A stretch of DNA of 64,000 bases from Nitratireductor mangrovi (GTDB lineage Bacteria > Pseudomonadota > Alphaproteobacteria > Rhizobiales > Rhizobiaceae): positions 3,580,001 through 3,644,000 of the forward strand of contig NZ_CP042301.2 in the NCBI RefSeq assembly GCF_007922615.2, written 5' to 3'. The notes below the pieces were generated by a model, which was given only the letters and a program-made list of their open reading frames with translations, ran no database searches and was not told where the DNA came from. Position 1 is the stretch's first letter. Every line of letters begins with the position of its first letter. Positions 29,705 to 38,700 of this stretch are shown piece after piece. Both the position numbers and the translations under genes were made by a program.

Positions 29705-30121
29705 ATGCTTACAATTCTGCTGCTATTGGCCGTTCTGTTGTCATTCGTAGTTGTTTTCGTCGTTCGCGTTCACAGACAAACCAAGAAATACGGGATCCCC
29801 TTGGATTGCGGGAAGGCGATCGAATACGCGAACCGGATCCTTGATGCGGCCAGACCGGGCGTGGGGATAGTGGCATCAAATACACTGCTCTCGAACAGTA
29901 TTAGAATAATATACAGGGGTGACGACCGGTTCGAGGTTGAATCAAGCCACGCCGATGATAGCCGTCTTCAGCAAATCCTGAACGGACTCGATCACCCGTT
30001 TAAGAGCGACGGCCGCCATTATCTGGTGAGTAAGGCTACGTCACGCGCGGTCGTAAGGGAATTTTGCGAGAAAGAGGCGGATACCAAAAACAGCATACGC
30101 GCAGGGTTCGTCGTAGAGTGA
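29705..30121 (+). CDS. Membrane-anchored hypothetical protein (138 aa)
   Basis: ATG 29705 (or GTG 29696) opens a protein with a strong N-terminal transmembrane helix (LTILLLLAVLLSFVVVFVV). A soluble mixed alpha/beta part of about 110 residues follows, with no cysteine pair or catalytic motif that I recognise. Composition is intermediate between the island and the chromosome. Function unknown. Confidence 0.5.
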   Translation: MLTILLLLAVLLSFVVVFVVRVHRQTKKYGIPLDCGKAIEYANRILDAARPGVGIVASNTLLSNSIRIIYRGDDRFEVESSHADDSRLQQILNGLDHPFKSDGRHYLVSKATSRAVVREFCEKEADTKNSIRAGFVVE

Positions 30122-30263
30122 TAGTGGCGGTCGTCGTCCCGTATAGGCGTCGATCAGGAAGCCGTGGATTTCAGAGCCGCGCAGAAACCAAGGCCGCCGC
30201 TTAAATCACAGACTACGAAGGTGGCCGGCGCGCCTGGGCGGAGCTTAGCCCCAGAGGACATAG

Positions 30264-30665
30264 ATGAGATTGGTCAAGGCGATCAGATACGCCTTCAAAT
30301 ACACCTCGATGATCGAACGAATGGCTCACCGGCAATATGAAGAAGCCATTGCCTTATACGAATCGATCGAAAATCTGCAGCCAGATGGTTGGCGGCACCA
30401 TTTTCTGGCTGCCGAGTGTTATTCCAGGGTCGGCGACCGGGACAACTGTGTGAAAACCGGCAGCCGCGCGATCGAACAAATATGCAACTCAGGCTGCGGC
30501 GCAGATGAAAAATGCTGGCTTTTCATTTACATGCATAAGACGACCGGCATTAGACATCGCCTCATAGACGCGTTTTTTGACGAAGCCGGAGGCTTCTTTG
30601 AGCCAAACAAAGAAAGGGTGCGGCGAACATACAAGAAGATCGCGCCGATGCATGCCGCACCATAG
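30264..30665 (+). CDS. TPR-like hypothetical protein (133 aa)
   Basis: A 133-residue protein starting at ATG 30264. The segment RQYEEAIALYESIENLQPDGWRH resembles a TPR helix pair, followed by a second, AECYSRVGDRDNCVKTGSRAIE. Two close cysteines lie in CNSGCGADEKCW. The C-terminus is basic. It lies 57 bases from the end of pyk on the opposite strand. No specific function is suggested. Confidence 0.55.
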   Translation: MRLVKAIRYAFKYTSMIERMAHRQYEEAIALYESIENLQPDGWRHHFLAAECYSRVGDRDNCVKTGSRAIEQICNSGCGADEKCWLFIYMHKTTGIRHRLIDAFFDEAGGFFEPNKERVRRTYKKIAPMHAAP

Positions 30666-30722
30666 GTTCACAGCACGCAAGCCTTAGCAGGGCAGTCGTG
30701 ATTAGACGCGTTCCGGGCCCCC

Positions 30723-32159
30723 TCAAATCCCGCTCAGCCCGTCCGAGCCGATATAGGCAATCCTGAGCATGTTGGTGGCGCCGGGCGTCCGCAGCGGCAC
30801 GCCGGCGGTGACGATGATGCGGTCGCCCGGCTTGCAGAACCCTTCCGAAAACGCGATGCGGCAGGCGCGGTCGACCATGTCGTCGAGATCGTTGGCATCA
30901 GGCGTCACCACGCAATGCGTGCCCCACACCAGCGACAGCCGGCGCGCCGTCTCCACCACCGGCGACAGCGCGATGATCGGCACCTGCGGCCGCTCGCGGG
31001 CCGCGCGCAGCCCGGTGGTGCCCGACGAGGTGTAGCACACGATCGCCGACAGTTTCAGGGTCTCGGCGATCTGGCGCGCCGCCAGCGAAATGGCGTCGGC
31101 CCCGGTCGCCTCCGGTTCGCTGCGCTGCGCGTTGATGATGCCGGGATAGGTTGGGTCGCGCTCGACCCGCTCGGCGATGGCGTTCATCATCGACACCGCC
31201 TCGACCGGATATTGCCCGGCCGCCGATTCCGCAGACAGCATGATCGCGTCGGCGCCCTCGAACACGGCGGTGGCGACGTCGGAAACCTCGGCGCGGGTCG
31301 GCGCCGGCGACGAGATCATCGATTCCAGCATCTGGGTGGCGACCACCACCGGCTTGCCGGCGCGTCGCGCCGCGCGTGTCAGCTGTTTCTGGATGCCGGG
31401 CACCGCCTCGATCGGCATCTCCACGCCGAGATCGCCACGCGCCACCATCAGCGCGTCGGAAAGCTCGATGATCTCGCCGAGCCGGGCGACGGCCTGCGGC
31501 TTTTCCACCTTCGACATCAGCGCCGCGCGTCCGCGCGCCACCTTGCGCACCTCTGCCAGATCCTCCGGCCGCTGGATGAAGGAAAGCGCGATCCAGTCGA
31601 CGCCGGCCTGCAGCACGGCGTCGAGGTCTCGGCGGTCCTTGTCGGTCAGCGCCCCGACCGGCAGATCGGTGTCGGGCAGGCTCACGCCCTTGCGGTCGGA
31701 GATCTTGGTACCGGCGACCACTTCCGCGGTGATCGCCTTGCCGGTGTTCTTTACCGCCTTCAGCTGCAGCTTGCCGTCGTCGATCAGCAGCCGGTCGCCG
31801 GCCTTGACCGAGCGCAGAATTTCCGGATGCGGCAGGTGGACGCGCTTATGGTCACCGGGCGTCTTGTCGTCGTCGAGCGTGAAGGTCTGCCCGACCTCGA
31901 GCTCGACGCCGCCCTCGGCAAACTTGCCCACCCGCAGCTTCGGCCCCTGCAGATCGGCCAGGATGCCGATCGGCCGTTCGACTTCTTTTTCCACCGCACG
32001 AATCCGGCCGACCAGCGTGCGCATCAGCTCGTGGTCGGCATGGCTCATATTGATGCGGAAGACGTCGGCGCCGGCCTCGTAGAGCTTGCGGATCATGGCC
32101 TCGTCGGAGGAGGCGGGGCCAAGTGTTGCGAGGATCCTGACCTTGCGGCTGCGCTTCAT
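30723..32159 (-). CDS. pyk: Pyruvate kinase
   Basis: A 478-residue pyruvate kinase. It begins KVRILATLGPASS, has the active-site lysine region LMSKVEKPQA and MVARGDLGVEMP, and ends in the short C-terminal domain. It converts phosphoenolpyruvate and ADP to pyruvate and ATP in the cytoplasm. The ATG overlaps the stop of the DUF1036 gene by four bases, so the two are coupled in one operon. Confidence 0.96.
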   Translation of the reverse strand: MKRSRKVRILATLGPASSDEAMIRKLYEAGADVFRINMSHADHELMRTLVGRIRAVEKEVERPIGILADLQGPKLRVGKFAEGGVELEVGQTFTLDDDKTPGDHKRVHLPHPEILRSVKAGDRLLIDDGKLQLKAVKNTGKAITAEVVAGTKISDRKGVSLPDTDLPVGALTDKDRRDLDAVLQAGVDWIALSFIQRPEDLAEVRKVARGRAALMSKVEKPQAVARLGEIIELSDALMVARGDLGVEMPIEAVPGIQKQLTRAARRAGKPVVVATQMLESMISSPAPTRAEVSDVATAVFEGADAIMLSAESAAGQYPVEAVSMMNAIAERVERDPTYPGIINAQRSEPEATGADAISLAARQIAETLKLSAIVCYTSSGTTGLRAARERPQVPIIALSPVVETARRLSLVWGTHCVVTPDANDLDDMVDRACRIAFSEGFCKPGDRIIVTAGVPLRTPGATNMLRIAYIGSDGLSGI

Positions 32160-32674
32160 TGAGAACCCGTTCCGGTGACGGCGGCGGTGCCGTCGGTTGC
32201 GGGTTCGTCGGTCAGCTGGACCATCCAGCTCGCCTGCTCCCCCGTGTCATATTCCTGGAAGCCGGCGCGCTGGAAGCCGCGCGGGATGCAGTTCTCCACG
32301 CCGACGATTTTGAATTCCTTGTCAGCGATGCACATGTTGATCGGCCCGTCCCAGCGTCCGCCCCGTTCCGCATCTTCCGCATAAAGATAATAATAGCGTG
32401 ACGAAAGCTGGCCCTCGATCAGGGTCTTGCAGGTCGAGCCCTCGACATGCCACCAGCCCTCGGTGATCCAGCCGGCGCTGGCGCGGTAGCCGATCGCCAC
32501 GCCGACCAGGTTCTGGGTGGCGTTGCAGACCCGGAAATCGGCGCGCGCGGCCGTGGTGGTGGCGGCAATGGCGAGGAAGGCAAGCAACAGGAGCGGGAAC
32601 GCCGTCGCCAGGCGGACTGCAGATCGAACGCCTGCAAAACCCATAACGCTGTCCCTCACCCGTGAACGAAACAT
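32156..32674 (-). CDS. DUF1036 secreted protein
   Basis: A 172-residue protein with an N-terminal signal sequence (VRLATAFPLLLLAFLAIAATTTAARA). The mature part is DUF1036-like: FRVCNATQNLVGVAIGYRA and GWWHVEGSTCKTLIEG, with paired cysteines. A GGGAGGAA site precedes ATG 32674; the frame extends 71 residues further but the extension is Arg-rich. Periplasmic or outer-surface; role unknown. The overlap with pyk is conserved in related genomes, as I recall. Confidence 0.85.
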   Translation of the reverse strand: MFRSRVRDSVMGFAGVRSAVRLATAFPLLLLAFLAIAATTTAARADFRVCNATQNLVGVAIGYRASAGWITEGWWHVEGSTCKTLIEGQLSSRYYYLYAEDAERGGRWDGPINMCIADKEFKIVGVENCIPRGFQRAGFQEYDTGEQASWMVQLTDEPATDGTAAVTGTGSQ

Positions 32675-32880
32675 GTCCGTTCCTCCCTTTTCGGCAAACT
32701 GCGCGCCCGTGTCAACGCGCCGCGACGCGCGTTTCGGGCGGATTGCCGCTGCCTTCGACCGCCCCCGGCATCGGCCAGAACCATGTCGAAACAACGGCAT
32801 TGCCTTGGCCGCCGAGCCATGAAAGGAGATGCAGCGCCCGGCGGCGACAGGCCCGCCCGGCAATCGGGATGCCAGGAACG

Positions 32881-33678
32881 ATGACACGCAGCGCCGTCTT
32901 TTCCCCTTTCGAGATCGTCGACGGCGACCGCGCCCGCGGCATGGTTGTCCTAGGCGACCATGCCCGCAACGCGCTGCCCGACGAATATGGCGACCTCGGC
33001 CTGCCCGCAGCCGAGTTCGAGCGCCACATTGCCTATGACATCGGCGTAGAGACCGTCGTTCGCCGCCTCGCCGGGAAGCTTCGCGCGCCGGCGGTGCTTG
33101 CCGGCTTTTCGCGCCTGCTGATCGACCCCAACCGCGGCGAGGACGACCCGACGCTGATCCGCCAGCTCTATGACGGTACCGTCATCACAGGCAACTATCC
33201 GATGAGCCGCAAGGAGCGCGAGCGCCGGCTGGAGCGCTTCTACCGGCCCTATCACGACGCCGTCGGCGCCATGATCGCCTCGGTCGCGGCGGCCTCGAAA
33301 CGCGCGCCCTTCATCGTATCGGTTCATTCCTTCACGCCGGCCATGCAAGGCCGGGCGCGCCCCTGGCATGTCGGCATACTGTGGGACAGCGACGACCGCG
33401 CCGTCCGGCCGATGCTCGAAGCATTCGCGGACGAGCCCGATCTCGTCATCGGCGACAACGAGCCTTATGACGGCGCGCTGCGCGGTGACACCATGTTCCG
33501 CCACGCCATCGTCAACGGTTATGCCCATATCCTGATCGAGCTGCGCCAGGACCTCATCGCAAGCGAAGTTGACGCCGCAAGCTGGGCCGACCGGCTGGCG
33601 CCGGTCCTTGACGCGATCAATGCCCGTGACGATATCCATGAGGTGAAGAAGTTCGGTTCGCGCACCGGGCCGATCTGA
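32881..33678 (+). CDS. N-formylglutamate amidohydrolase-family protein
   Basis: A 265-residue protein of the HutG-like N-formylglutamate amidohydrolase fold. Metal-binding and catalytic blocks include DHARNALPDEYGDLG, IDPNRGEDDPT, SVHSFTPAM and GHNEPY-like GDNEPYDG. It would release formate from N-formylglutamate or a related amide. No histidine-utilisation genes are nearby, so the substrate may differ. The start at 32881 has AGGAA upstream. DUF1244 follows 17 bases downstream. Confidence 0.87.
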   Translation: MTRSAVFSPFEIVDGDRARGMVVLGDHARNALPDEYGDLGLPAAEFERHIAYDIGVETVVRRLAGKLRAPAVLAGFSRLLIDPNRGEDDPTLIRQLYDGTVITGNYPMSRKERERRLERFYRPYHDAVGAMIASVAAASKRAPFIVSVHSFTPAMQGRARPWHVGILWDSDDRAVRPMLEAFADEPDLVIGDNEPYDGALRGDTMFRHAIVNGYAHILIELRQDLIASEVDAASWADRLAPVLDAINARDDIHEVKKFGSRTGPI

Positions 33679-33695
33679 GATCGAGGAAGCACGCC

Positions 33696-34001
33696 ATGCA
33701 ACTTTCGCACGAACAGCAACGCGACTTCGAGGCGGCCGCTTTCCGGCGGCTTCTGACCCATTTGCGCGAGCGCACCGACGTCCAGAACATCGACCTGATG
33801 AACCTTGCCGGCTTCTGCCGCAACTGCCTGTCGAACTGGTACCGCGACGCCGCCGACGAGGCCGGCATCGCGCTCTCCAAGGAAGAATCGCGCGAGATCG
33901 TCTATGGCATGCCTTATGACGAGTGGCGCGAAAGATACCAGCGCGAAGCGTCCGCCGACCAGAAGGCGGCCTTTCAGGACAACCGGCCCAAGGACCACTG
34001 A
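33696..34001 (+). CDS. DUF1244 protein
   Basis: A 101-residue protein. The family motif is DLMNLAGFCRNCLSNWY, with a Cys-x-x-Cys, and MPYDEWRERYQ near the C-terminus. Function is unknown; structure-based suggestions exist but nothing firm. It is in an operon with the N-formylglutamate amidohydrolase gene. Confidence 0.93.
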   Translation: MQLSHEQQRDFEAAAFRRLLTHLRERTDVQNIDLMNLAGFCRNCLSNWYRDAADEAGIALSKEESREIVYGMPYDEWRERYQREASADQKAAFQDNRPKDH

Positions 34002-34221
34002 GCGTCGCGTCCGCACATTCGTCTGGTGCGGAAGTGAGGCGATGGTCGGCGGCTCAAATCTTCAGCCGGAGGCCCCTGCAAGGCCTCATCCGCAATCCCG
34101 CAGCCAGCACAGCGGCTTCGCCCATTCTCCGGGCGATGCGGCGAAATGCATTGCTGAGCGAACTTGACGGCGCTGCCCAGAGCTCTTTGCGATCCTTGTC
34201 CCCACCGCACCGGACAAACGA

Positions 34222-34257
34222 AAGCCCCCGAATGTTGTCGCCAACCTTCGGGGGCTT
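34222..34257. terminator. Hairpin between DUF1244 and carD
   Basis: AAGCCCCCGAA and TTCGGGGGCTT form an 11-base perfect stem with a loop of about 14 bases. Modest T runs follow on both strands. It lies between convergent genes and can serve both, chiefly carD on the minus strand, which ends about 45 bases away. Confidence 0.75.
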
Positions 34258-34299
34258 GTTTGAGATGGCCGTGATCGTCCGGCCGCGGGAAGTGACCGC

Positions 34300-34872
34300 T
34301 TATGCCGCCTCTTCCTGCTCGGAATCCTCGTTGTCGGCCTTGGCGCCGCGGCGCGGCCCCTTGGCGAGGTTGGCCTCGATCAGGCGGATCGCCTCGGTTT
34401 CCGACATCTTGTTGACCGCTGCGATCTCGCGCGCCATGCGGTCGAGCGCGGCCTCGTAGAGCTGGCGTTCGGAATAGGACTGCTCGGGCTGGTTCTCCGC
34501 CCGGAAGAGATCGCGCACGACCTCCGAGATCGAGATCAGATCGCCCGAATTGATCTTGGCGTCATATTCCTGCGCGCGGCGCGACCACATGGTGCGCTTC
34601 ACGCGGGCGCGACCCTGCACGACCTTGAGCGCGCGGTCGACATAATCGGTCTCGGCGAGCTTGCGCATGCCGACGGACGTTGCCTTGGCGACCGGCACCT
34701 TCAGCCGCATCTTGTCCTTCTGAAAGTCGATAACGAACAGTTCCAGCTTGTGTCCGGCAACCTCCTGCTCCTCGATCGCGACGATCTGGCCGACGCCGTG
34801 CGCCGGATAGACGATATATTCCGCGGTCTTGAAGCCGTTGCGGGTTGCTGTCTTCTTCTGCTGGGTTGCCAT
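34300..34872 (-). CDS. carD: CarD/CdnL-family transcription regulator
   Basis: A 190-residue CarD-like protein. The RNA-polymerase-interacting domain starts at EYIVYPAHGVGQI, and the helical DNA-binding part follows (RTMWSRRAQEYDAKINSGD). The acidic tail ends in EEAA. CarD/CdnL binds RNA polymerase beta and stabilises open complexes at rRNA and growth genes (family knowledge). The ATG at 34872 has AAGGAG upstream. It lies downstream of fdxA on the same strand. Confidence 0.94.
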   Translation of the reverse strand: MATQQKKTATRNGFKTAEYIVYPAHGVGQIVAIEEQEVAGHKLELFVIDFQKDKMRLKVPVAKATSVGMRKLAETDYVDRALKVVQGRARVKRTMWSRRAQEYDAKINSGDLISISEVVRDLFRAENQPEQSYSERQLYEAALDRMAREIAAVNKMSETEAIRLIEANLAKGPRRGAKADNEDSEQEEAA

Positions 34873-35240
34873 ACGCCCTAAACTCCTTGTTTTACGGTAC
34901 CGGCTCCGGGAAGCCGGCATCTTATTGTCGGGCAGCGCAGGAGCTGTCCGAAACCTTCAACAGGACGCAAAGCCGCACGCTTCCGGGATAGGGACGGCGG
35001 ACTGGCGCACAATAGGCTTGTGCCTGGCCAAGTCGCCTCGGGCCGGAAACTGTGAGCACCTTTCGATGATTAATGTCTTCGCGCCATCAAAAGACGGTGT
35101 AGCGTCAGTGTGATGGGTAGCTATATCATAATTATGCGAAAGAATCAACAACTTGCCGCAGAAGCGAAGGGAACCCCTCCGCTCATGCTTAAGATCGGCA
35201 AAAAGTTAACGCGGACCGAACGCAGACCGGAAAATCCAGT
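34873..35240. other. Intergenic region upstream of carD
   Basis: About 370 bases between fdxA and carD on the minus strand, with no convincing gene. A plus-strand frame here runs into fdxA and looks like a shadow. The AT-rich patch near 35110-35140 (TATATCATAATTATG) is a plausible promoter or UP element for carD. I see no clear terminator for fdxA. Confidence 0.4.
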
Positions 35241-35579
35241 TCAGTCGCCCTCGCCGGGCTCGGGAGAAAAATACTTCTCAAACTTGCCTTCGACGCCGTC
35301 GAAGTCCTTGCCGTCTGCCGGACCGTCCTTCTTGGCGGTGATGTTGGGCCATTTCTCCGAGTATTCGGCGTTGACCTTGAGCCAGTCGTCGAGCCCGGGT
35401 TCTGTATCCGGCTTGATCGCGTCGGCCGGGCATTCCGGCTCACACACGCCGCAATCGATGCACTCGTCGGGATGAATGACGAGCATGTTCTCGCCTTCGT
35501 AGAAGCAGTCGACCGGGCAAACCTCGACGCAGTCCATGTATTTGCACTTGATGCAATTATCGACGACGACATAGGTCAT
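35241..35579 (-). CDS. fdxA: Ferredoxin, 7Fe type
   Basis: A 112-residue ferredoxin starting [12 protein letters not shown]. Cysteines at 9, 12, 17, 21, 40, 43, 46 and 50 can bind one [3Fe-4S] and one [4Fe-4S] cluster; the C-terminal 50 residues form the acidic extension usual in this family. Cytoplasmic electron carrier. It lies between the helicase gene and carD on the minus strand, an order I recall as conserved in Hyphomicrobiales. Confidence 0.95.
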   Translation of the reverse strand: MTYVVVDNCIKCKYMDCVEVCPVDCFYEGENMLVIHPDECIDCGVCEPECPADAIKPDTEPGLDDWLKVNAEYSEKWPNITAKKDGPADGKDFDGVEGKFEKYFSPEPGEGD

Positions 35580-35798
35580 TCGGGAGCTCCGGGCAGTCCG
35601 CCTTCTGGCGCATTCGGCGGTGAGGTAGCGCCTTTGCCATAGGCGCGCAAGGGGCGCTTTGCCGCGTTTCCTGTGCCAGGCGGAATGGTTTTTCCACCGT
35701 GCGCCGACACGCACCGGCAGTGCCACCGCCGCAACCCTGGCGGCGCGGCGGGCCACCATGGTCGATATCAGCCGAAGGCAAATCTCGAAAGAGAGCCG

Positions 35799-38700
35799 CT
35801 AGTGACCGTCGCGCCACCGCTCGAGCTGGCGCCGCTCCTTCTTGGTCGGCCGGCCAGTGCCTGCGTCACGGAGCGCGGAGCCGGCTTTGGGTGCTGCGGT
35901 CGTCGGTGCCGGCGGCGTCAGATCTTCATACAACGCCTGCGCCTCGACGGCCGGACCGCGGCGGGTCCCGGTGTCGACAATCCGGTAGACGAGGATACGC
36001 CGCTCCAGGGTTATGGTCAGAGCGTCGCCGGCCCGCACCTGATGCGCCGCCTGGTCGATCTTGATGCTGTTGACCCGAACCGCGCCTGACTGCGCCAGCC
36101 GTGCCGCCAGCGAACGCGATTTCACCACGCGCGCGAAGAACAGCCATTTGTCGATGCGCTGGCGCTCCGGGCCTGCCATCGCCGCTATTTTTTTCAGGTG
36201 GTCCCGCAACGCGGCGAGCTTGGCGAAGGGCGAGTCGGGATCGATGCGCTGCGGACGCTCCTCGCGCGGGCGCGACGACGGCTTGCGGTTGCCGCCGCGC
36301 TGCTGCCGGTTGGGTTTGCCATCCGCGCCGTCGCCCTGCGCTGCCTGACCGCCCTTGCCCTTGAAGCGCGGCTTGCCGTGCTTGCGGGCGTGATCGGGGC
36401 GCGCGTTGCGCTGCTGGTGCTGCGGACGGCCGCCGCGCTGCCGTTGCCCGGGCCGCCAGAGGATGATCGGCTTGGCTTCCTCCACCTCATCGTCCGAGCC
36501 AACGCTCGACTCCACCGCCGCCTCTGCAACCGCCGCTTCTAGAGGCGCCCCCACCTCGGATGCCGCCCCGTTGGTGACTGCGGCGGATGGTACCGTTTCC
36601 CCGGCGGTCGCCGGCGCGACATTGTCGGCAACGGCCGCTCCGTCGCCCGCGGCCGCAATGGCCGGTTCAGGCTGCGCCTCCTCCGCTGCTGGCGCTTCGG
36701 CCACGGTTGTCGCAGCCGCAGGGCTCGCATCCGCCTCGGCATTCGCAACCGGTTCGGCTTCGGTCCCCTGATTGACCTGGGTCCCAACATCCAACGCAGC
36801 GACAGCCGCAGCGGAAGCATCCGGGGCCTCGGCGCCGACAGGCGCACTTTCCACGACAGACGCATCGGTATCGCTCGCTGCCGTGTCAGCCACCGTCTCG
36901 GCGGCTTCACCGCCATCTGAAGCCGGCTCCGCTACGGGTGCCTGCGCGACCTCTTCGGTGCTGGCCTCGGCGCGCGCCTGGCTGGCGGCGGTGGCCGCCG
37001 CAGCAGCCTCGGCGTCGAGTGTCGCGATCTTGGCCTTGACCTCTTCGGCGGGACGCGGCTCTCCCCGATAGCCGAGGCCCTTGAGTATCTCCTCCATGTC
37101 CTCGGCAGTGGCTCCGAGGATCGACATCATGGCCGGGGTGACGACGAAGGCGTTGCCGTCGTAGCCGCCATCCGGCCGCGCGCCGGTACCGGGACGCCAG
37201 CCGAGGGCCGGGCGGATGAGATCGGCAAGCCGTTCGAGAATGTCGATGCGCACCGCGCGCCGGCCGAGCAGTCGGAAGCCGGCCAGCCGGTAGAACTCTT
37301 TCTCGAATGACGGCTCGAAGGCGAGCGACGTGCGCCCAGAGGCAAGCGCATGGACGACGTCGCCGAAGCCGGGCTTGTCCTTGCCGTCGTTCTGAAGCGC
37401 CCACAGCAGCGTCAGCATGCCGGCCGGACCTGGCTTCAAAAGTGCGGGAACGAAGATGTGATAGGCCCCGAACCGTACCCCGAGCCGACGCAACGCGGCA
37501 CGCGCATCCTGATCGAGCGAGCGCACGTCCTCGGCGACGTCGCGCCGATTGAGAATGCCGAGATTTTCCACCAGGCGGAAGGCGATGCCGCGCGCAATGC
37601 CTGAAAGATGTTCGGCACCGCGCAAATCGGCAAGCGGCTTGAGCTGGGTGTCGACCTGATAGGTGACGAAGCGATCGACCCGGGCAGCGATCTTGTCGCG
37701 CGCCGGACCGGTCAGTTGTTCGTCGGCCAGCAGCACGGCGCGCGGCCTGAGCGGCTCCTCGCTTGCGACCAGCGTGGCCACCGGTGCGCCGATCCAGCGC
37801 ATGACCCCGTCGGAGCCGAGCGCCAGATCGCCATTGGCAGCCGCGGCGAAACGGTCGGCACGCGCCTCGAACTCCTGTGCCAATGCCTTCTGCGCCGCAG
37901 CGCGCACGGCCTTGGCATCCTCGCCGCCGGCGGACTGGTCCGCGGTGAAGCGGAAGCCCTGCAACTCGCCGACATGATGGCCCTCCACGAGGACCTGGCC
38001 GGCCGGATTGATCTCAGCGTCAAGCATCGTGTTTTCTCTCAGGCGCTTCATGAGGACGGAAGTCCTGCGGTCAACGAAGCGTTTCGTCAACCGCTCATGC
38101 AGGGCATCCGACAGCCGGTCTTCTATCTCGCGCGTTTTTTCCTGCCAGTGTGCCTGATTGGCCAGCCAGTCGGGCCGGTGCGAAACGAAGGTCCAGGTGC
38201 GGATCTGGGCAATGCGCTGCGACAGCGCGTCGATCTCGCCCTGGGTGGAATCGGCGCGCCGCACCTGCTCGGCCAGGTAGTCCTCGTCGACATGGCCTCG
38301 CCGCGCGAGGTCGGAAAAGATCGCTGCAATCAGGTCGGCATGCTGGGCCGGCGCGATCTTGCGATAGTCCGGCAGTGCGCAGGCCTCCCACAGCAGTTCG
38401 ACACGCGCCGGCCTGTCTGCGAGGCCGCGTATGCGATCGTCGCGCAGGACATGCTCGAGCGCCTGCTGGTCGACGGCGGGCGGCGCGCGTGTCAGTCCCT
38501 CGACCGGAGCCGTCGTGTCGATCGAGCGCTGCAGGCTTTCCACGCTGGCAAAATCGAAATCGGCAGTGCGCCATTGCAGTACCCGGACCGGCTCGAAATC
38601 GTGCCCTTCGAGCTTGGTCACCAGTTCCTCGTCGAGCGGATCGACCTGACCCGTGACGCCGAAGGTGCCGTCGCGCATGTGGCGCCCGGCGCGACCGGCG

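Larger units (their letters stand above)
29050..30700. other. AT-richer island with orphan small genes
   Basis: From roughly 29050 to 30700 the base composition falls well below the surrounding GC-rich sequence, with long A/T runs such as those around 29280-29330. Codon use in its ORFs is unlike the neighbours (many AAT, ATA, AAA). It contains several small genes of no recognised family and no mobility gene, repeat or integrase. It sits exactly between a terminator and pyk. A horizontally acquired patch or the remnant of one is the simplest explanation (inference). Confidence 0.7.

Noticed and set aside
35110..35475. A 121-codon plus-strand frame upstream of and over fdxA
   Set aside because: It overlaps a certain ferredoxin gene and is Ser/Pro-rich in the overlap, as expected of a shadow.
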